In this document: positions 12,095 to 25,552 of the stretch, piece after piece | Numbering within the stretch: the first letter of the stretch is position 1 | Layout: each line of letters starts with the position of its first letter | Assembly (NCBI GenBank): GCA_025506515.1 | Contig: CM046456.1 | Coordinates: 14,374,872-14,438,871 of the forward strand | Direction of reading: 5' to 3' | DNA: 64,000 nt | Source: Flaveria trinervia | Lineage: Eukaryota > Streptophyta > Magnoliopsida > Asterales > Asteraceae | Notes under the pieces: generated by a model | Databases searched by the model: none | Told to the model about the DNA's origin: nothing | What the model saw: the letters and a program-made list of their open reading frames with translations, nothing else | Program-made: the position numbers and the translations under genes

Positions 12095-14431
12095 ATGGCC
12101 AAAGTCAAGATCGGGATCAATGGTTCGTCTCTGATCCACAACCAATCTTCTTCATTTATCGTTTACCTGATAACATTATTCGTTGTTTCACATAGGTTTC
12201 GGAAGAATTGGTCGTTTGGTAGCCCGAGTTGCTCTTCTGAGCGATGACATTGAACTCGTTGCTGTTAATGATCCCTTCATTACTACTGAATACATGGTAG
12301 GTCTCTCGGTCTCAGTTATTCAATGCTCATGTGTAGAATATCTGTTTGATCGATGTACTGATGGTTTTTGTGTTGTGCAGACTTACATGTTTAAGTATGA
12401 TAGTGTTCATGGCCAATGGAAGAAGCATGACATCAAAGTGAAGGATTCAAAGACTCTTCTGTTTGGAGATGAGCCTGTTACTGTTTTTGGCATGAAGTAT
12501 GCTTCTGCATTGTTAAAATAGACATGAAAGTGATCGATGGCGAATCTTTTATGTGGTTAATCGGTTTTGAATTGTTGTACAGGAACCCGGAGGAGATCCC
12601 TTGGGGTGAAGCTGGAGCTGAATATGTTGTTGAATCGACTGGAGTTTTCACCGATAAGGACAAAGCTGCTGCCCACTTGAAGGTCTGCATATTTATTTCG
12701 TATATATTAGGGGTGTCGGTTCTTGACATGACAGAAAATGTCTTGTTTAAGTTGAACTGTTTAACATGTTTAATTAAACAAGTCGTATACAGGTGAGCCT
12801 GTTTTAAGTTAAAATAAAATATATTTTATAAGGTCAACCGGCTAACCCGTTGATGACCTGCTTACAACCCATTTTAGCCTGCCAACTCATTTACAGCCGA
12901 TCAGTCCGTTTGACTCATTTAGATAAATAGGCGGCATGGGTAATGTTTGGATTTTATGATTTTAAGTGCGTTCGGGTTAGCATTGATGACTTTGATGTGA
13001 ATAAATAGGTTGTTTGTTTGTTTTTGTTATTAGGGAGGTGCAAAGAAGGTTGTTATCTCAGCTCCAAGTGCAAATGCTCCCATGTTTGTGATGGGTGTCA
13101 ATGAGAAGGAGTACACATCCGATATCACAATCGTCTCTAACGCTAGCTGCACTACTAACTGCCTTGCTCCACTGGCCAAGGTCACCCTTACCGCCAGTGA
13201 TACGCTGATTATACACAATTAAGTTTTCATTTTAAAGATAACAATGGTCTTAGATCATCTTGTTTCTTATATACAGGTTATCCATGACAAATTTGGTATT
13301 GTTGAGGGACTTATGACCACAGTTCACTCCATAACAGGTTTCATACATGCTTCTCATGTGCTTTTATTTAACGCGTATGTTGATCATTGATTAACTCATC
13401 TTCTATATCTTTCAGCAACACAAAAGACTGTCGATGGGCCGTCAATGAAGGACTGGAGGGGTGGAAGAGCTGCATCTTTTAATATCATTCCCAGCAGCAC
13501 TGGAGCTGCAAAGGTAGTATTTCAAGGTTATTTGGTAAAAAGATTGTAACTTGTGGGATAAAGATTTGATATTTAACAATGAGTGTACACGATTGATTGT
13601 GTTATTGAAGGCTGTTGGAAAAGTATTGCCTGCACTCAATGGGAAACTTACAGGGATGGCGTTTCGTGTACCTACTGTTGATGTTTCAGTGGTTGATCTT
13701 ACTGCAAGGCTCGAGAAGCCCGCTTCTTATGATGATATCAAGGCTGCTATCAAGTACAGACACTTAATATCTTTCTCTTTAGCTTTCAAGATATATTTGA
13801 CCCGAATTAAATGGAAATCGGACGTCTGCATAGTCAATTTCTGGTTATGTGAATCACATTATTTGATGATTCTAATGCGCTTGACGTGTTGATGTGTGTT
13901 TAGGGCTGAATCCGAGGGAAGCATGAAGGGAATCCTAGGTTTCACCGAGGATGATGTTGTGTCCACAGATTTTATCGGTGACTGCAGGTAAAGCCATTGT
14001 TTGTTATAAGTTTGTTTTTTTGAGGTGACAGTTTCTAACACATTTACATATAAGCTGCTTTATTTGTATTATGTATTGACTCTAACGGGTTGAATTGGAC
14101 AGGTTTAAAAACTTGGGTAAAAATGAAACGGGTCAAACAAGTAGAAAGTTGTCAAAGTGTCATTAACTGTTCACCACAACTTTTTAGGATAATCTGTGTT
14201 TTTTGGTTTGTTACAGGTCTAGCATTTTCGACGCGAAAGCAGGCATTGCATTGAACAACAACTTCGTTAAGGTTGTGTCGTGGTATGACAACGAATGGGG
14301 TTACAGGTACGCTTTCTAACAATACATAATCACACCTAATACCTTCAAATCACTGTGATGAACTCATGACGGTTTTGTGTATTTGCAGTAATCGTGTGGT
14401 TGACTTGATTCGTCACATGGCAAAGTCTTAA
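12095..14431 (+). CDS. GAPC: Cytosolic NAD-dependent glyceraldehyde-3-phosphate dehydrogenase
   Basis: Glycolytic enzyme converting glyceraldehyde-3-phosphate, NAD+ and phosphate to 1,3-bisphosphoglycerate in the cytosol. Eleven exons: 12095-12122, 12196-12296, 12381-12496, 12583-12682, 13034-13180, 13277-13337, 13416-13513, 13611-13753, 13904-13987, 14217-14306, 14389-14431. All phases agree, giving 336 residues, the usual GAPC length. Seen: Rossmann motif INGFGRIGR (8-16), catalytic SNASCTTNC with Cys154 and the second redox-sensitive Cys158, His181 in TTVHSIT, substrate segment SSTGAAKAVGKV, and the C-terminal SWYDNEWGYSNRVVDL. The absence of a transit peptide and the GAPC-type sequence argue against the plastid A/B or Cp isoforms. 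Intron 4 carries a short repeat-like insertion. No defect seen. Confidence 0.96.
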
Positions 14432-14802
14432 GCTGTTACTGCACCAGTCAACATGTCGGGAGCACAGTTTTGCCTACTTCCTATAGGCCGGGATCTATCG
14501 ATGTTGGGAATAACTAGAGATTTGTGTTACATCCGTTATGTGACGCTAGATGAGAATCCATTTTTGCATACTTTATTGATCAAACTGATGCTTATGAACT
14601 TGTAAGTGAAGCATTGAATGATCTTTCCTTGTTTTTTTTTAAAATTCAGGTAACGGATATAAAAATTTTAAAAACCAATATATTGATTATATAGAAAGTC
14701 ATTCGACAACATACAAATTAAGTTCATTCATCACTGTGTTTGATGATTGGATGTCCGAGGGAAAGTTTATTTAATTCGTATTCTTTAACAATTAAGATGT
14801 AA
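14432..14802. other. GAPDH 3' UTR and spacer
   Basis: Likely 3' UTR to about 14640, then AT-rich spacer reaching the Helitron-derived block. No gene seen. Confidence 0.4.
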
Positions 14803-15958
14803 CTAGCTTTTTTACCCGTCGTGTGTTGCCGCGATACCGTACGTTGCGTGATAGTGTATAAATTACAATTGACCCGATTCGTTTTCGAACTATTTTTACG
14901 CCAATATGTAGAGTAACTCGAATTTATACCGTTGAATGAAAAAGCATTATATTAGACCTGACTTTTTTCCAAAAGAAACATATGTTGAAACATTTATATT
15001 TGACACGTGTCCGAATTAAGTTTACGTTGAAATGTAGAGTAAACAAAAATATATTATATTTCATCCTACGCATTCTCAAACAAAACTTACGTCGAAATGT
15101 TTGAATTTGACTCAACTAATATCTGAACAAAATTGCATCAAAACGTAGGCGTTTGTCGAAAAATAGTTAAGCCGAGTCACATCTGATTAGGTCCTAACGA
15201 TGATGGACTCTAATTTATATTTTACAAAACTAAATCCAAAAATTTACAAACTTAAGGGGGTCAAAATAGTATTTTTCAAAGTTTCACAAAAAAATTAGGA
15301 GTAAAAAGTATCAAATGAAAAAAAGTTGAGGGGTTTTTTTGGCCGATAATATATACCACCAACCTTTACAAATAAGTATAGTAATAATTCAGTACATTAA
15401 ATTTATCTTATTTATAATACTTTAAATTAATATTTATGCATATATTGTACAATTAAATACTATTATATATAAAACTAATTACTAAGTGTTTTGTGCATTA
15501 TGAGTTGTAACCTAGTCTTAGTAGGTTGTATCTATTTTTTTTCTATTACCTAATACTTTTACATCTTTTATAAGTCAACCTTTATATTTTTTCACTTTCA
15601 ACTTTTGTTACTTATATTTTCATCTTTTACAAAATTTGTATTTTACTTATCGGTTTCATTTTTACGAGTTAACATGGCGCAATGTACGCGAGTGGTTCAA
15701 CGTTTTTACGCCTATTTTTTCTCGTTTAATGGCTCCATCACAACATGCGGGTCTTAGATTGACTTAGTTATAGTTTTTAATGTTTTATGTTTCACGTGTG
15801 GGTTCTACGTTTTTTACTTTCTGTTTGGTTTTATTTTTTCATTTTTATTTCTTTTTAATACGTGTTTTCCAGTATTGGTAATCGTTGCTGATGGTGTGAA
15901 ATTTATGCCACTTGATAAGATTTTACACCCCCGCTGCAACACGGGGGCTTAATGCTAG
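14803..15958 (+). mobile_element. Helitron-derived block with two outward-facing 3' ends
   Basis: The right end has the classic Helitron 3' structure: a 6-bp hairpin CCCCCG / CGGGGG (15928-15933 with 15942-15947) around CTGCAACA, then CTAG at 15955-15958 followed by T. At the left, on the minus strand, a decayed hairpin core (CGCGGCAACACACG) is followed by AAAAAAG and CTAG (14806-14803), also with a T on its 3' side, suggesting a second Helitron end in opposite orientation. The interior has no helicase ORF and contains degenerate repeats around TTTACGTTGAAATGT (near 14896, 15022 and 15087). The right 240 bases resemble 21770-22012. Confidence 0.6.
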
Positions 15959-16008
15959 TTTAAATTAAGTATTATCTTATTTAAATTTTAAGTACATGAT
16001 AATAATAA

Positions 16009-16098
16009 TAATGATAACGATAACAATAACGATAACGATAACGATAACGATAACGATAACGATGACGGTGACGGTGACGATGACGGTGACGGTGACGG

Positions 16099-16139
<41 letters not shown>

Positions 16140-16140
16140 G

Positions 16141-16187
<47 letters not shown>

Positions 16188-16194
16188 GTGACGG

Positions 16195-16235
<41 letters not shown>

Positions 16236-16236
16236 G

Positions 16237-16297
<61 letters not shown>

Positions 16298-16304
16298 AAC
16301 GATA
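16009..16304 (+). repeat. GATGAC hexanucleotide array
   Basis: About 50 consecutive six-base units, mostly GATGAC, with GATAAC units at both edges and scattered GGTGAC variants. Runs are phase-perfect throughout. Because six is divisible by three, all frames are open on one strand and two on the other, giving meaningless repeat peptides. The array begins about 50 bases after the Helitron 3' end and runs directly into the truncated gypsy reverse transcriptase. Confidence 0.95.
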
Positions 16305-16320
16305 ATGATCTTTTCCCGGA

Positions 16321-19049
16321 GCAACTCCCGTAGCTAAGGCTCTTTATCATTTAGCTCCTTCTGAAATGCAAGAACTGTCAAACCAACTCCAAGAACTCTC
16401 AGATAAGGGTTTTATCCATCCAAGCTCATCTCCTTGGGGTGCACCCGTTCTCTTCGTGAAAAAGAAAGATGGGTCGTTTCGCATGTGTATCGACTACCGC
16501 GAGCTTAATAAACTCACCATAAAAAATCGTTACCATTTGCCTCAGATCGACGACCTCTTTGATCAACTCCAAGGTGCAACTTGCTTCTCCAAAATCGATC
16601 TTTGATCGGGTTATCATCAATTGCGTGTTCACGAAGGTGACATTCCCAAAACTGCTTTTCGTACGCGGTATGGACATTACGAGTTCATGGTTATGCCATT
16701 TGGATTAACCAATGCACCCGCGGTATTCATGGACCTCATGAACCGCGTTTGCAAACCATTTTTGGATAAATTCGTAATTGTATTTATTGACGACATCCTC
16801 ATCTTTTCTAAATCTGAAGCCGAGCATGAGCATCATTTACGTTCCATGCTCGATCTCCTAAGAAAAGAACAACTTTATGCCAAATTTTCGAAATGTGAAT
16901 TTTGGCTAAAAGAAGTTCAATTTTTGGGTCACATCGTTAACGATAAAGGTATTCATGTTGATCCCGCTAAAATTGAGGCCGTAAAAGATTAGAAGACTCC
17001 ATCCACACCTACTGAAGTTCGATCCTTCCTTGGTTTGGCCGGGTATTATCGGCGTTTTATTCTAAACTTCTCCAAAATCGCGCTACCCCTCACCGCATTA
17101 ACTCATAAGGGAAATCTTATGAATGGGGACCAAAACAAGAAGAAGCTTTTCAAACTCTTAAGCATATGCTTTGCAATGCTCCTATCTTAGCCCTCCCTGA
17201 AGGAAACGATGATTTTGTGGTATTTTGTGATGCATCCAACCAAGGTCTCGGTTGCGTTCTCATGCAACAAGGTCAAGTTATCGCTTATGCCTCAAGATAA
17301 CTCAAAGTTCACAAGAAAAATTACACAACTCACGATCTCGAACTTGGTGTCATCGTTTTCGTTTTGAAAATCTGGAGACACTATCTTTATGGTACAAAAT
17401 GTGTAGTGTTCACCGATCATAAAAGTCTTCAACATATTTTCGACCAAAAAGATCTGAACATGAGACAACGACGATGGGCCGAATTACTTAGTGACTATGA
17501 TTGCGAAATTCGCTACCATCCCGGTAAAGTGAATGTCGTGGCCGATGCCCTTAGTCGAAAAGTTAATGTTAAATTTATTTTGCTCCATAGCATTATCATC
17601 CAAACCGATCTTCAAAACCGCATCTATCGAGCCCAGTGCACCTCCGTTGATGAAGGTAACATGTACGAAGAAATGTCATGTGGAGCCGAACTTCAACTCG
17701 AAACTAAACCCAATGGCTTACTTTACTTTCTCAATCGTTTATGGGTTCCCGATCGTGACGAACTTCGTGCTTTCATTCTTGACGAGTCTTATAAGTCACG
17801 TTATTATGTGCATCCCGGTGCGGATAAAATGTACTTCGATCTTCGTCCCATTTATTGGTGGCCCGGTATGAAAAAGGATGTGGCACTTTACGTTTCAAAA
17901 TGTCTTACATGCTCAAAGGTTAAAGCCGAGCATCAAAGACCTTTCGGTTTACTCGAGCAACCCTCGATTCCTGTTTTGAAATGGGAAGACATTGCCATGG
18001 ATTTCATCACTAAGCTCCTAAATACCCGAAACCAAAATGATAGTATTTGGGTAATCATCAATCGATTGACCAAATCGGCTCACTTCATTCCGATCCGAGA
18101 AAAGTATTCCGTGGAACAACTAGCTCAAATCTATGTCCGAGAAATCGTGTGCCGCCATGGTATACCAATGACCATCATCTCCGATCGTGATGCTCGTTTC
18201 ACGTCTCATTTTTGGAAATCGCTTCAAAATGCTCTAGGTACTCGCCTTGACCTTAGTACCGCTTACCACCCTCAAACCGATGGCCAATCCGAGCGTACAA
18301 TCCAAACCCTCGAGGATATGCTTCGATCATGCGTACTAGACTTTGGTGGAAATTAGGACTCTCATATTCCGCTTATTGAGTTCTCCTACAACAATAGTTT
18401 CCATTCTAGCATTGGTATGGCTCCGTTTGAAGCTCTCTATGGTCGCAAGTGTCGTTCTCCGATTTGTTGGAACGAGATTGGTGAAACTCAAATCACCGGT
18501 CCTGAGATGGTTCAAGACACTACCGATCGTATCGATCAAATCCACAAGAATCTACTCGCCGCTAGAAGCCGTTAAAAGAGTTATGCCGATAAACGACTAA
18601 AGCCTCTAGAATTTCACGTCAACGACCTTGTCCTCCTCAAAGTATCTCCTTGGAAGTGGGTAGTCCGTTTTGGAAATAAAGGAAAACTAGCTCCTCGTTT
18701 CGTAGGCCCATTCAAGATCCTCGAAAGGATTGGAAAAGTGGCTTATAGACTCGATTTACCGAAAGAACTTTCCGGTGTTCATCCTACCTTTCATGTCTCA
18801 AATCTTAAGAAATGCTTAGCTGAGGGTAATCTCCACATACCACTCGACAAAGTACATATCGATGAGACAATGCAACTTGTTGAAAGACCCGTAGAAATTA
18901 TGGATCGCAACAAGAAACGAACCAAACGAAGCCGTATTCGGTTAGTGAAAGTTCGTTGGGAATCAAGACGTGGTGCCGAATTTACTTGGGAAAGAGAAGA
19001 CGTCATGAAGGAAAAGTACCCGTATCTCTTCGTCGTAGCTTCTTCCTAA
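16321..19049 (+). pseudogene. Broken gypsy pol: RT, RNase H, integrase, chromodomain
   Basis: RT spans about 16321-16992 (FVKKKDGSFRMCIDYRELN; active-site FIDDILIFS near 16788). RNase H is about 17200-17570 (FCDASNQGLGCVL; HPGKVNVVADALSRK). Integrase follows: zinc finger around 17810-17935 (ending CLTCSK), catalytic core from about 17985 with MDFITK, SDRDARF and the TDGQSERT glutamate. A chromodomain closes the frame near 18900-19049. In-frame stops are TGA 16603, TAG 16990, TAA 17298, TAG 18354 and TAA 18573; a one-base loss near 17113 shifts the frame. Each stop is one C-to-T or G-to-A change from the conserved Arg, Trp or Gln codon. Confidence 0.85.
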
Positions 19050-19082
19050 TTTCGGGACGAAATTTCCAAAAGTAGGGAATAC

Positions 19083-21326
19083 TGTGACATTCGTCATTTT
19101 CGACTAGCTTTGTATTTGTTATCCTGTATTGTAAACCCGACTCGTTTTGGTCTTTGGATCTTTGAATATTAATAAAATGATGGATTTTATGTTGTAATAA
19201 TGTTTCATACTTGTCGTGGCGTGACTCACAGTTCGTTTCAGCAAAATCAGTTTTTTAACGTTTTCGGTTCGTTTAAGGTCCGGACTTGTATTTTAACCAT
19301 CCAAACCAACCAAGACCTAACCCATAACTATTCTAGAACCCTCCAAACATGTAAATACCTGGTCATAATTTATTTAAATTAAAATTTATTTTAAATAAAA
19401 GAATCAAAGTGCACCCTTTTACCCACCGGACAAACGCATTACCCATTTCCTCAAACCCTAATCTTTCCCTATAAATACCACTCATTCTCAACCATTTCAC
19501 CTGCACATGTTCATCTTCTTCTCCCAAAAGTTTTGATCTTGTAAGTTGTTCTAGCTAGTTTTGCTTAAGTTTGACTTTAAAAAGTCAACGGAACCGAATC
19601 TTGCATTTCAAATCATTTTGGGTATGTAATTTTGGTTATTTTTAGTTTTTCTAAGTTATTTTATGTTCACAAAACCATTTTCATCTTTATTTAAGTCTTG
19701 TGGGCATTCAAACTCATATTTATGCATTTTAGACCCGTTTGGGTCGTTTTCGGGAAGTTTACTCGATTAAATTTCTTATTTGAGTTTAGATCTGGAAGTT
19801 TTACCTTATTTTTAGTTCAATGGTTTTGGACATGTGGTAACCATCCTCGGGTTCATACCGAGTCAAAGACCGAACCAAACCGAACGCTCGTTTAAGCACT
19901 TTAAATAACTTTTAAGTGACCATGTTACATCAAACACATTAGATCTGAGTTTTTCTTGATATTTTATTTATTATATGGTTGATATGGAGGTGTAGAACAA
20001 ATCTTGGCTTGAACCCAAGTTTCGGGTAAAAACCAAGTAAAACCGAACACCCGTTTTAACGAGTTAGTCAATGTTCAAACCACCAAAAGTTCAACCTATC
20101 TTTTTAGTTATGTTTTAATTTATATTACTCATATTACTTAAGATTTTGAAAGTGTTAGAACAAATATTAGCTCAAACCAAGTTTCGGGTAAGAATAAACC
20201 CGAGTAAAAGTCGAACTTATCGTCTTAACGAGCTAGTCACCGTTCAAAACGCCAAAAGAAAAATCTTTCCTAATTTTTTTAACTTATGTTTCACTTTATG
20301 TTATTTGTATTAATAATATTATGGTATGACGGAACCAAACTTGGTTTTATACTAAGATCGGGTTTAAGCGAATTTCTTTATTAATTAAAGTCTCAAACTC
20401 GGGTTTAAGAGAGTGTAAGTCATACCTTGATGCTTACATTAATGGGATCATGCATACTAGCACTAAACCAACTCTCATATGTAAAACTTAACAATGGTTG
20501 AGTAAAACTAAACATCAAGGACCCGTTTTCTTGTAAAACTTATTTTATACTTACGTTATTTAAACACACTTTGTAAAATATAACTAAAACTCCCGAAAAC
20601 CCAAGCCTTATTTTTATGAACTTTTATACCATTTAGATTTCATCTTCAATACTCAATACTTACTCAAGATCTTTCAATCTAGGACACACACGTTAAAACC
20701 GTCGGACTCGCTTACTTGAGGATTTTATTCAAAATTTATTCATCAACATCATTTTATTCCATGTGAGTAATTTCATCCCCGTTTTCTCTTCTATACTTTG
20801 GGGGTAGCAAGCATACTTACTCAACCAAAAAAAATGATTTAACATCTAGATCCTCAACCCACAACCTCTAGGTTATGTGTTGCTTAAAATAATTGCCTAA
20901 TTGTATGTTATATACCTCATATGATTAATTGCTACATGTTTTATCAATTAGAAATGAGCCTTATTTATTTATGATTGATATACCTCAATTGTCACTTTTA
21001 TTTACAGCTTCACATATTTGAGTTGTGGATTTTTGCCTTATATTATATTTATAAAGTCATGGAATTGCTCACCAACATACATGTTGAAAAAACATATTTT
21101 ATGCAATGCTACAGGTTTGATTATCGGTTGATTGAAGATTTAAAGACGTTACTTTATTTTGGACCGTTAGGTTATTAGTTAATAACTATTTATTTTCTTG
21201 TATTTGTAAGAACATGTTATGAAATGAATGAGTTGATTAAATATTGTTATTTTAATAGTGTCGTGTGCATTTGAACAATTTTAGTTGCGCCCCGGCATGT
21301 TCCGCCGCTTTCGTCGGGGTGTGACA
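19083..21326 (+). repeat. 3' LTR of the gypsy element (about 2.24 kb)
   Basis: Begins TGTGACATTCGTC directly after the purine-rich tract AAAAGTAGGGAATAC and ends GGGGTGTGACA at 21326, giving TG..CA ends. The interior contains three related blocks, each reading roughly 'caagtttcgggtaa..aaacc..cgagttagtca' near 20015-20070, 20175-20240 and 20335-20400, an internal repetition common in long gypsy LTRs. No coding potential. Confidence 0.75.
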
Positions 21327-21764
21327 AAAACAACTTTAGCATTAAAAAACACTTTAATGAAAATACCCTTTCACAGACGTATACAAACAATATAATTATT
21401 CCAAATTTAGTTTTAAACAAAGGTGTAATGAACATGAAACTATAATTAAAACTGTATGCCCTATTATTTTATTTTTATTCTTAAATTATGTTTTGTTTTT
21501 CTAGGATGATCATTATTAAATGCAAGCTATTAGTTTTCATTATAACAATCAGTTTATTTGGGTTAATCGGTGCGGGTTAATCGATTCGTGTTATTTAAGT
21601 ATCTTTTATGCTTACTAATCTAAACGAAACCCGTCCCGAATAACTATCGGTTTGGTCGATTTTCAGTTTAATTGGTTACAAGTTTTTAGGATACGGGATT
21701 AACAGGGTTCGGGTGCAGATCGGTTTGAAATAATCGGATTCGGAAACGGGGTCCTATCTTTTTC
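21327..21764. other. Spacer between gypsy LTR and Helitron remnant
   Basis: AT-rich DNA with no gene. The 21540-21740 part contains 'gggttaatcggttcg' style words like those of MITE subterminal regions, but no termini could be paired. Confidence 0.3.
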
Positions 21765-22012
21765 CTATTTAACGACCCCATTGCAACGTGCGGATGGTCC
21801 TAAATCGACATAGTTATTGTTTATAATGTCTTACGTTTCACATGTGTGGTTTAACATTTTTACGTATACTTTTCGTTTGGTTTTATTTTTTTCGTTTATA
21901 TTTATTTTATAATACGAGTTTTCCTGGTGTTGGTGATCACTGACAGTAATTGAAATTGGTGCTATTTGGTATGGTATTACGTCTTCGCTGCAACGCGAGG
22001 ACTTAATCCTAG
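21765..22012 (+). mobile_element. Helitron 3'-end remnant
   Basis: Ends with hairpin arms CTTCGC (21983-21988) and GCGAGG (21995-22000) around TGCAAC, then ACTTAATC and CTAG at 22009-22012 followed by T. The preceding 240 bases align by eye with 15715-15958 (shared words such as TTTGGTTTTATTTTTT and ATACG.GTTTTCC). The 5' end is not identified. Confidence 0.6.
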
Positions 22013-24722
22013 TTTTAGTTTAAGAACAATGATTTTTGTATTTTCATTGAGACTTTTCCCTGCTTACCATGTAAAGACAATGTCTTAAGGTTTTATTTTT
22101 ATTTTTTTATTATTATTTTTCGAAGGGAGACAAAGTCTTAATTACTTGACAAGAAACGTGTGGAAAAATCAGCATTAAATATTGTTATTTAAATATTTTA
22201 AAATGAATGCGATCACAAAAGTTTTGTTTGCGTATCACATCCTAGATTTGAAAAAAAATAGATAACAAGTTTTAATCACGTTATGTCTTTTATTAATTAA
22301 AAATGAAGTTATTGGATTTTAATAATTATAATTTTTGACTATTGACGGGATTATTTCTAACTCAGAAATACTTACAGACACCTTTAATTTTAAGTTTATT
22401 TTCCTCCAACGATCCTTACTAAGTAAGAGTTAACGCTGTTAGTTTTTTATAACGTAAACTACTTATATGACTAAAACATTAAGTAAAAAGTTGAAATCAA
22501 CCATCTGGTGTGTCAATCTAACCCTTTTATACCATAAAACCTGTCAATTCTCATCTCCTGATCTGAATCACTTAACTCGTTAAAAGTAGATATCAGGTGA
22601 CGATTTAGGTTAGACACCGAAAAACAGACATAATGAAGGTGGACGACGACGGAGTTGAAAAATGACTCAAAGTTAGCAATATTATCGAAAAAACTAAAAG
22701 GTGTACTCTTAATAAGAGATCATTCGATAAAAATAAACTCAAAGTTAGAATTATCTGTAAATATTTCTTGAGTTTTGATAAATGCAACCAATAAATAAAA
22801 GTTATGATTACTAAAATCCAATAACCTTAATAAGTAATAATAATTTTGGTTTCGTGTCGTGAGCTATTGGAGCATTTGGGTAACCGATTTGAACATTCAA
22901 AGTAATAACCTACCCCGTTCTTTGACTTCCGTATCATATAGATGTTTCCTTATACACGTTTAAGGCATTTTTGTCTCTAAGTAAAATAACACAAAGTGAT
23001 TACTTTTGATTTAATTGCTATATGATAGGATTTTGTGTTATTATATCATATAAAAAGTAACTATGGCTGTCAATTACTTCTTATTGGATTTTAATGTTTG
23101 TTATTATAAAATGATGAGAGTTCAAATCTCATAAAATAACTAGTATGTGGATTTATGTGTATAAAACTAACAAGTTGATTGACTTGAATAAACATTTGAG
23201 CCGTGTTTGAACTATGTTACAGTAATTCGCTTAGATAATTTTTATTTTTGATTTTTCTTTTATAATTAATAGTATAATATTATTTGACTTGTATAACTTG
23301 ACATTGTGCTTAATTTATTGTTTGAAACTTTTATAGAAAGAAACATAATAAGATATTTTAACCATTAAATGTTAATCAATAATATGTTTAAATCATTAAG
23401 AGTTAGTATATCACTTAAATATTCAAAGACATATGTCTGACCGATTCAGATAAGATGTCTTAACCATTTAGTATTAGACTTCTTAACTATTTAACATTAG
23501 TATAATATGTAACCATTCAACGATAAATATGTGAACCATTAAGCTTTAGTATAATATTTAATCATTCAAAGACATATATCTGAACCATTCAAATATTTGC
23601 TCACGAAACAAACAGTTTAAACCATTAATTAATGAACCATATAAACATCTGAACCATTAAAAGACTGATTTAGTTTTCCGCTGGAATCGAATATTTTGAG
23701 CCCATCGTTGAAGCTAAATCTGGTGTTAGATTATCTTAAATCATTGTTAATTCTTTAATCATGCCAACGGAGAAGGATCCAAACAAGAATGGTGTTATAC
23801 AAAAAGACTTATGATTTTTCCTTTAATATAATATAGTATTATGTTACCAAATATACAAGTAAACTTATTTGACCAGCAAAAACACGTGGCATGACAAAAA
23901 AAAATACACCCACGTAAGCCGAGTTTTTTTTGTTAAATAGTGTTGGTGGAAAATTTATTTATCAAAATGATTTGAAAATTATTATCAAAATGGGTGCTAT
24001 TTATATATTTTATTTTACTCACTTCTAATCTTATTAGATAAAAGTAGATTTTTGTTTATATAAGTATTCTTTAGAAAAAAATTAAAGAAAATGTTTCTAA
24101 TAAGACTAAACAATTTTTTTTAGTTGGACGTTTAGATTTTATAAAAAAAAATTAAAAATCTCTATAATTTATCTAAAATGATGTGTAAAAATAAGTAAAT
24201 TTTATAAATGATTATGAACATTCCTTATGAAGCCTTCTCTTATGAAGCCTTCTCTTATGATATTGTTTTATTTTTTTTAACACCCTTTATAATACAGTTA
24301 AGATTTTTAAAAACTCCCTTAAAAAACAATGGCTTTTCTAAAGGTTTTCCTAAACCATTCAAGTTAAAAATCTACAACCTATAATAAAAGAATGTTTTCT
24401 TAAAACACGTATCATCCTTTTAGCATATTAAATGACACGTATTATCATTCTAATATATCAAAAAAATCATTTTCCCGCATCTCTCTCATAATTAATTTGA
24501 CTTTCGTTTTTAACTAAAATATGTTAAAACAAATATATTTATATTTGTGTTTCTTTCTCTCTCATATTACATGATAATTATTGTAAATAAGTAAAACAAA
24601 CTATTAAATATCTAAAATAAATGTAGTTATTTTAAACCTAAAAACATTTTTGTCTTTTCACTTTACAAGGACTATTAATGTATCTATAGGGACTATCTGT
24701 GTCATTTAGTAGATAAAAGGGA
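22013..24722. other. Gene-free AT-rich region
   Basis: No coding exon is supported on either strand. Contains the AACCATT-rich array described separately (about 23350-23660). A further stretch at about 24375-24490 ('ctataataaaag...acacgtatcatcc') resembles a Helitron 5' region by its words but no matching 3' end was found. Confidence 0.4.
23350..23660. repeat. Degenerate array of AACCATT-containing units
   Basis: The words AACCATT or AATCATT recur at irregular 20-50 base spacing at least ten times (for example in TTAACCATTAAATG, GTGAACCATTAAGC, CTGAACCATTCAAAT, CTGAACCATTAAAAG), with ATTCAAAGACATAT occurring twice. The spacing is too irregular for a satellite. It resembles the internal part of a plant DNA transposon, but no inverted termini were paired. 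Confidence 0.5.
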
Positions 24723-24737
24723 TTGGCTGTAATTTTA

Positions 24738-25552
<815 letters not shown>

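Larger units (their letters stand above)
16305..21326 (+). mobile_element. 5'-truncated Ty3/gypsy chromovirus (Tekay-like) with 3' LTR
   Basis: The retained order is reverse transcriptase, RNase H, integrase, chromodomain, polypurine tract and 3' LTR, which is Ty3/gypsy order. The 5' LTR, gag and protease are absent: coding similarity starts just before the PVAKALYHLAPSEMQEL segment at 16327. The chromodomain places it among chromoviruses, and the 'cgggacgaaatttc' motif before the LTR is typical of the Tekay-like group (family knowledge). Five nonsense codons and at least one frameshift make it non-functional. No target duplication can be tested because the 5' end is lost. Confidence 0.88.

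Noticed and set aside
16009..16304. Repeat array considered as CRISPR
   Set aside because: Contiguous hexamers with no spacers, in a plant nuclear context with no cas genes.
15977..16350. Open frames of 113-120 codons on both strands
   Set aside because: They are reading frames through the GATGAC hexamer array; all encode simple repeats.
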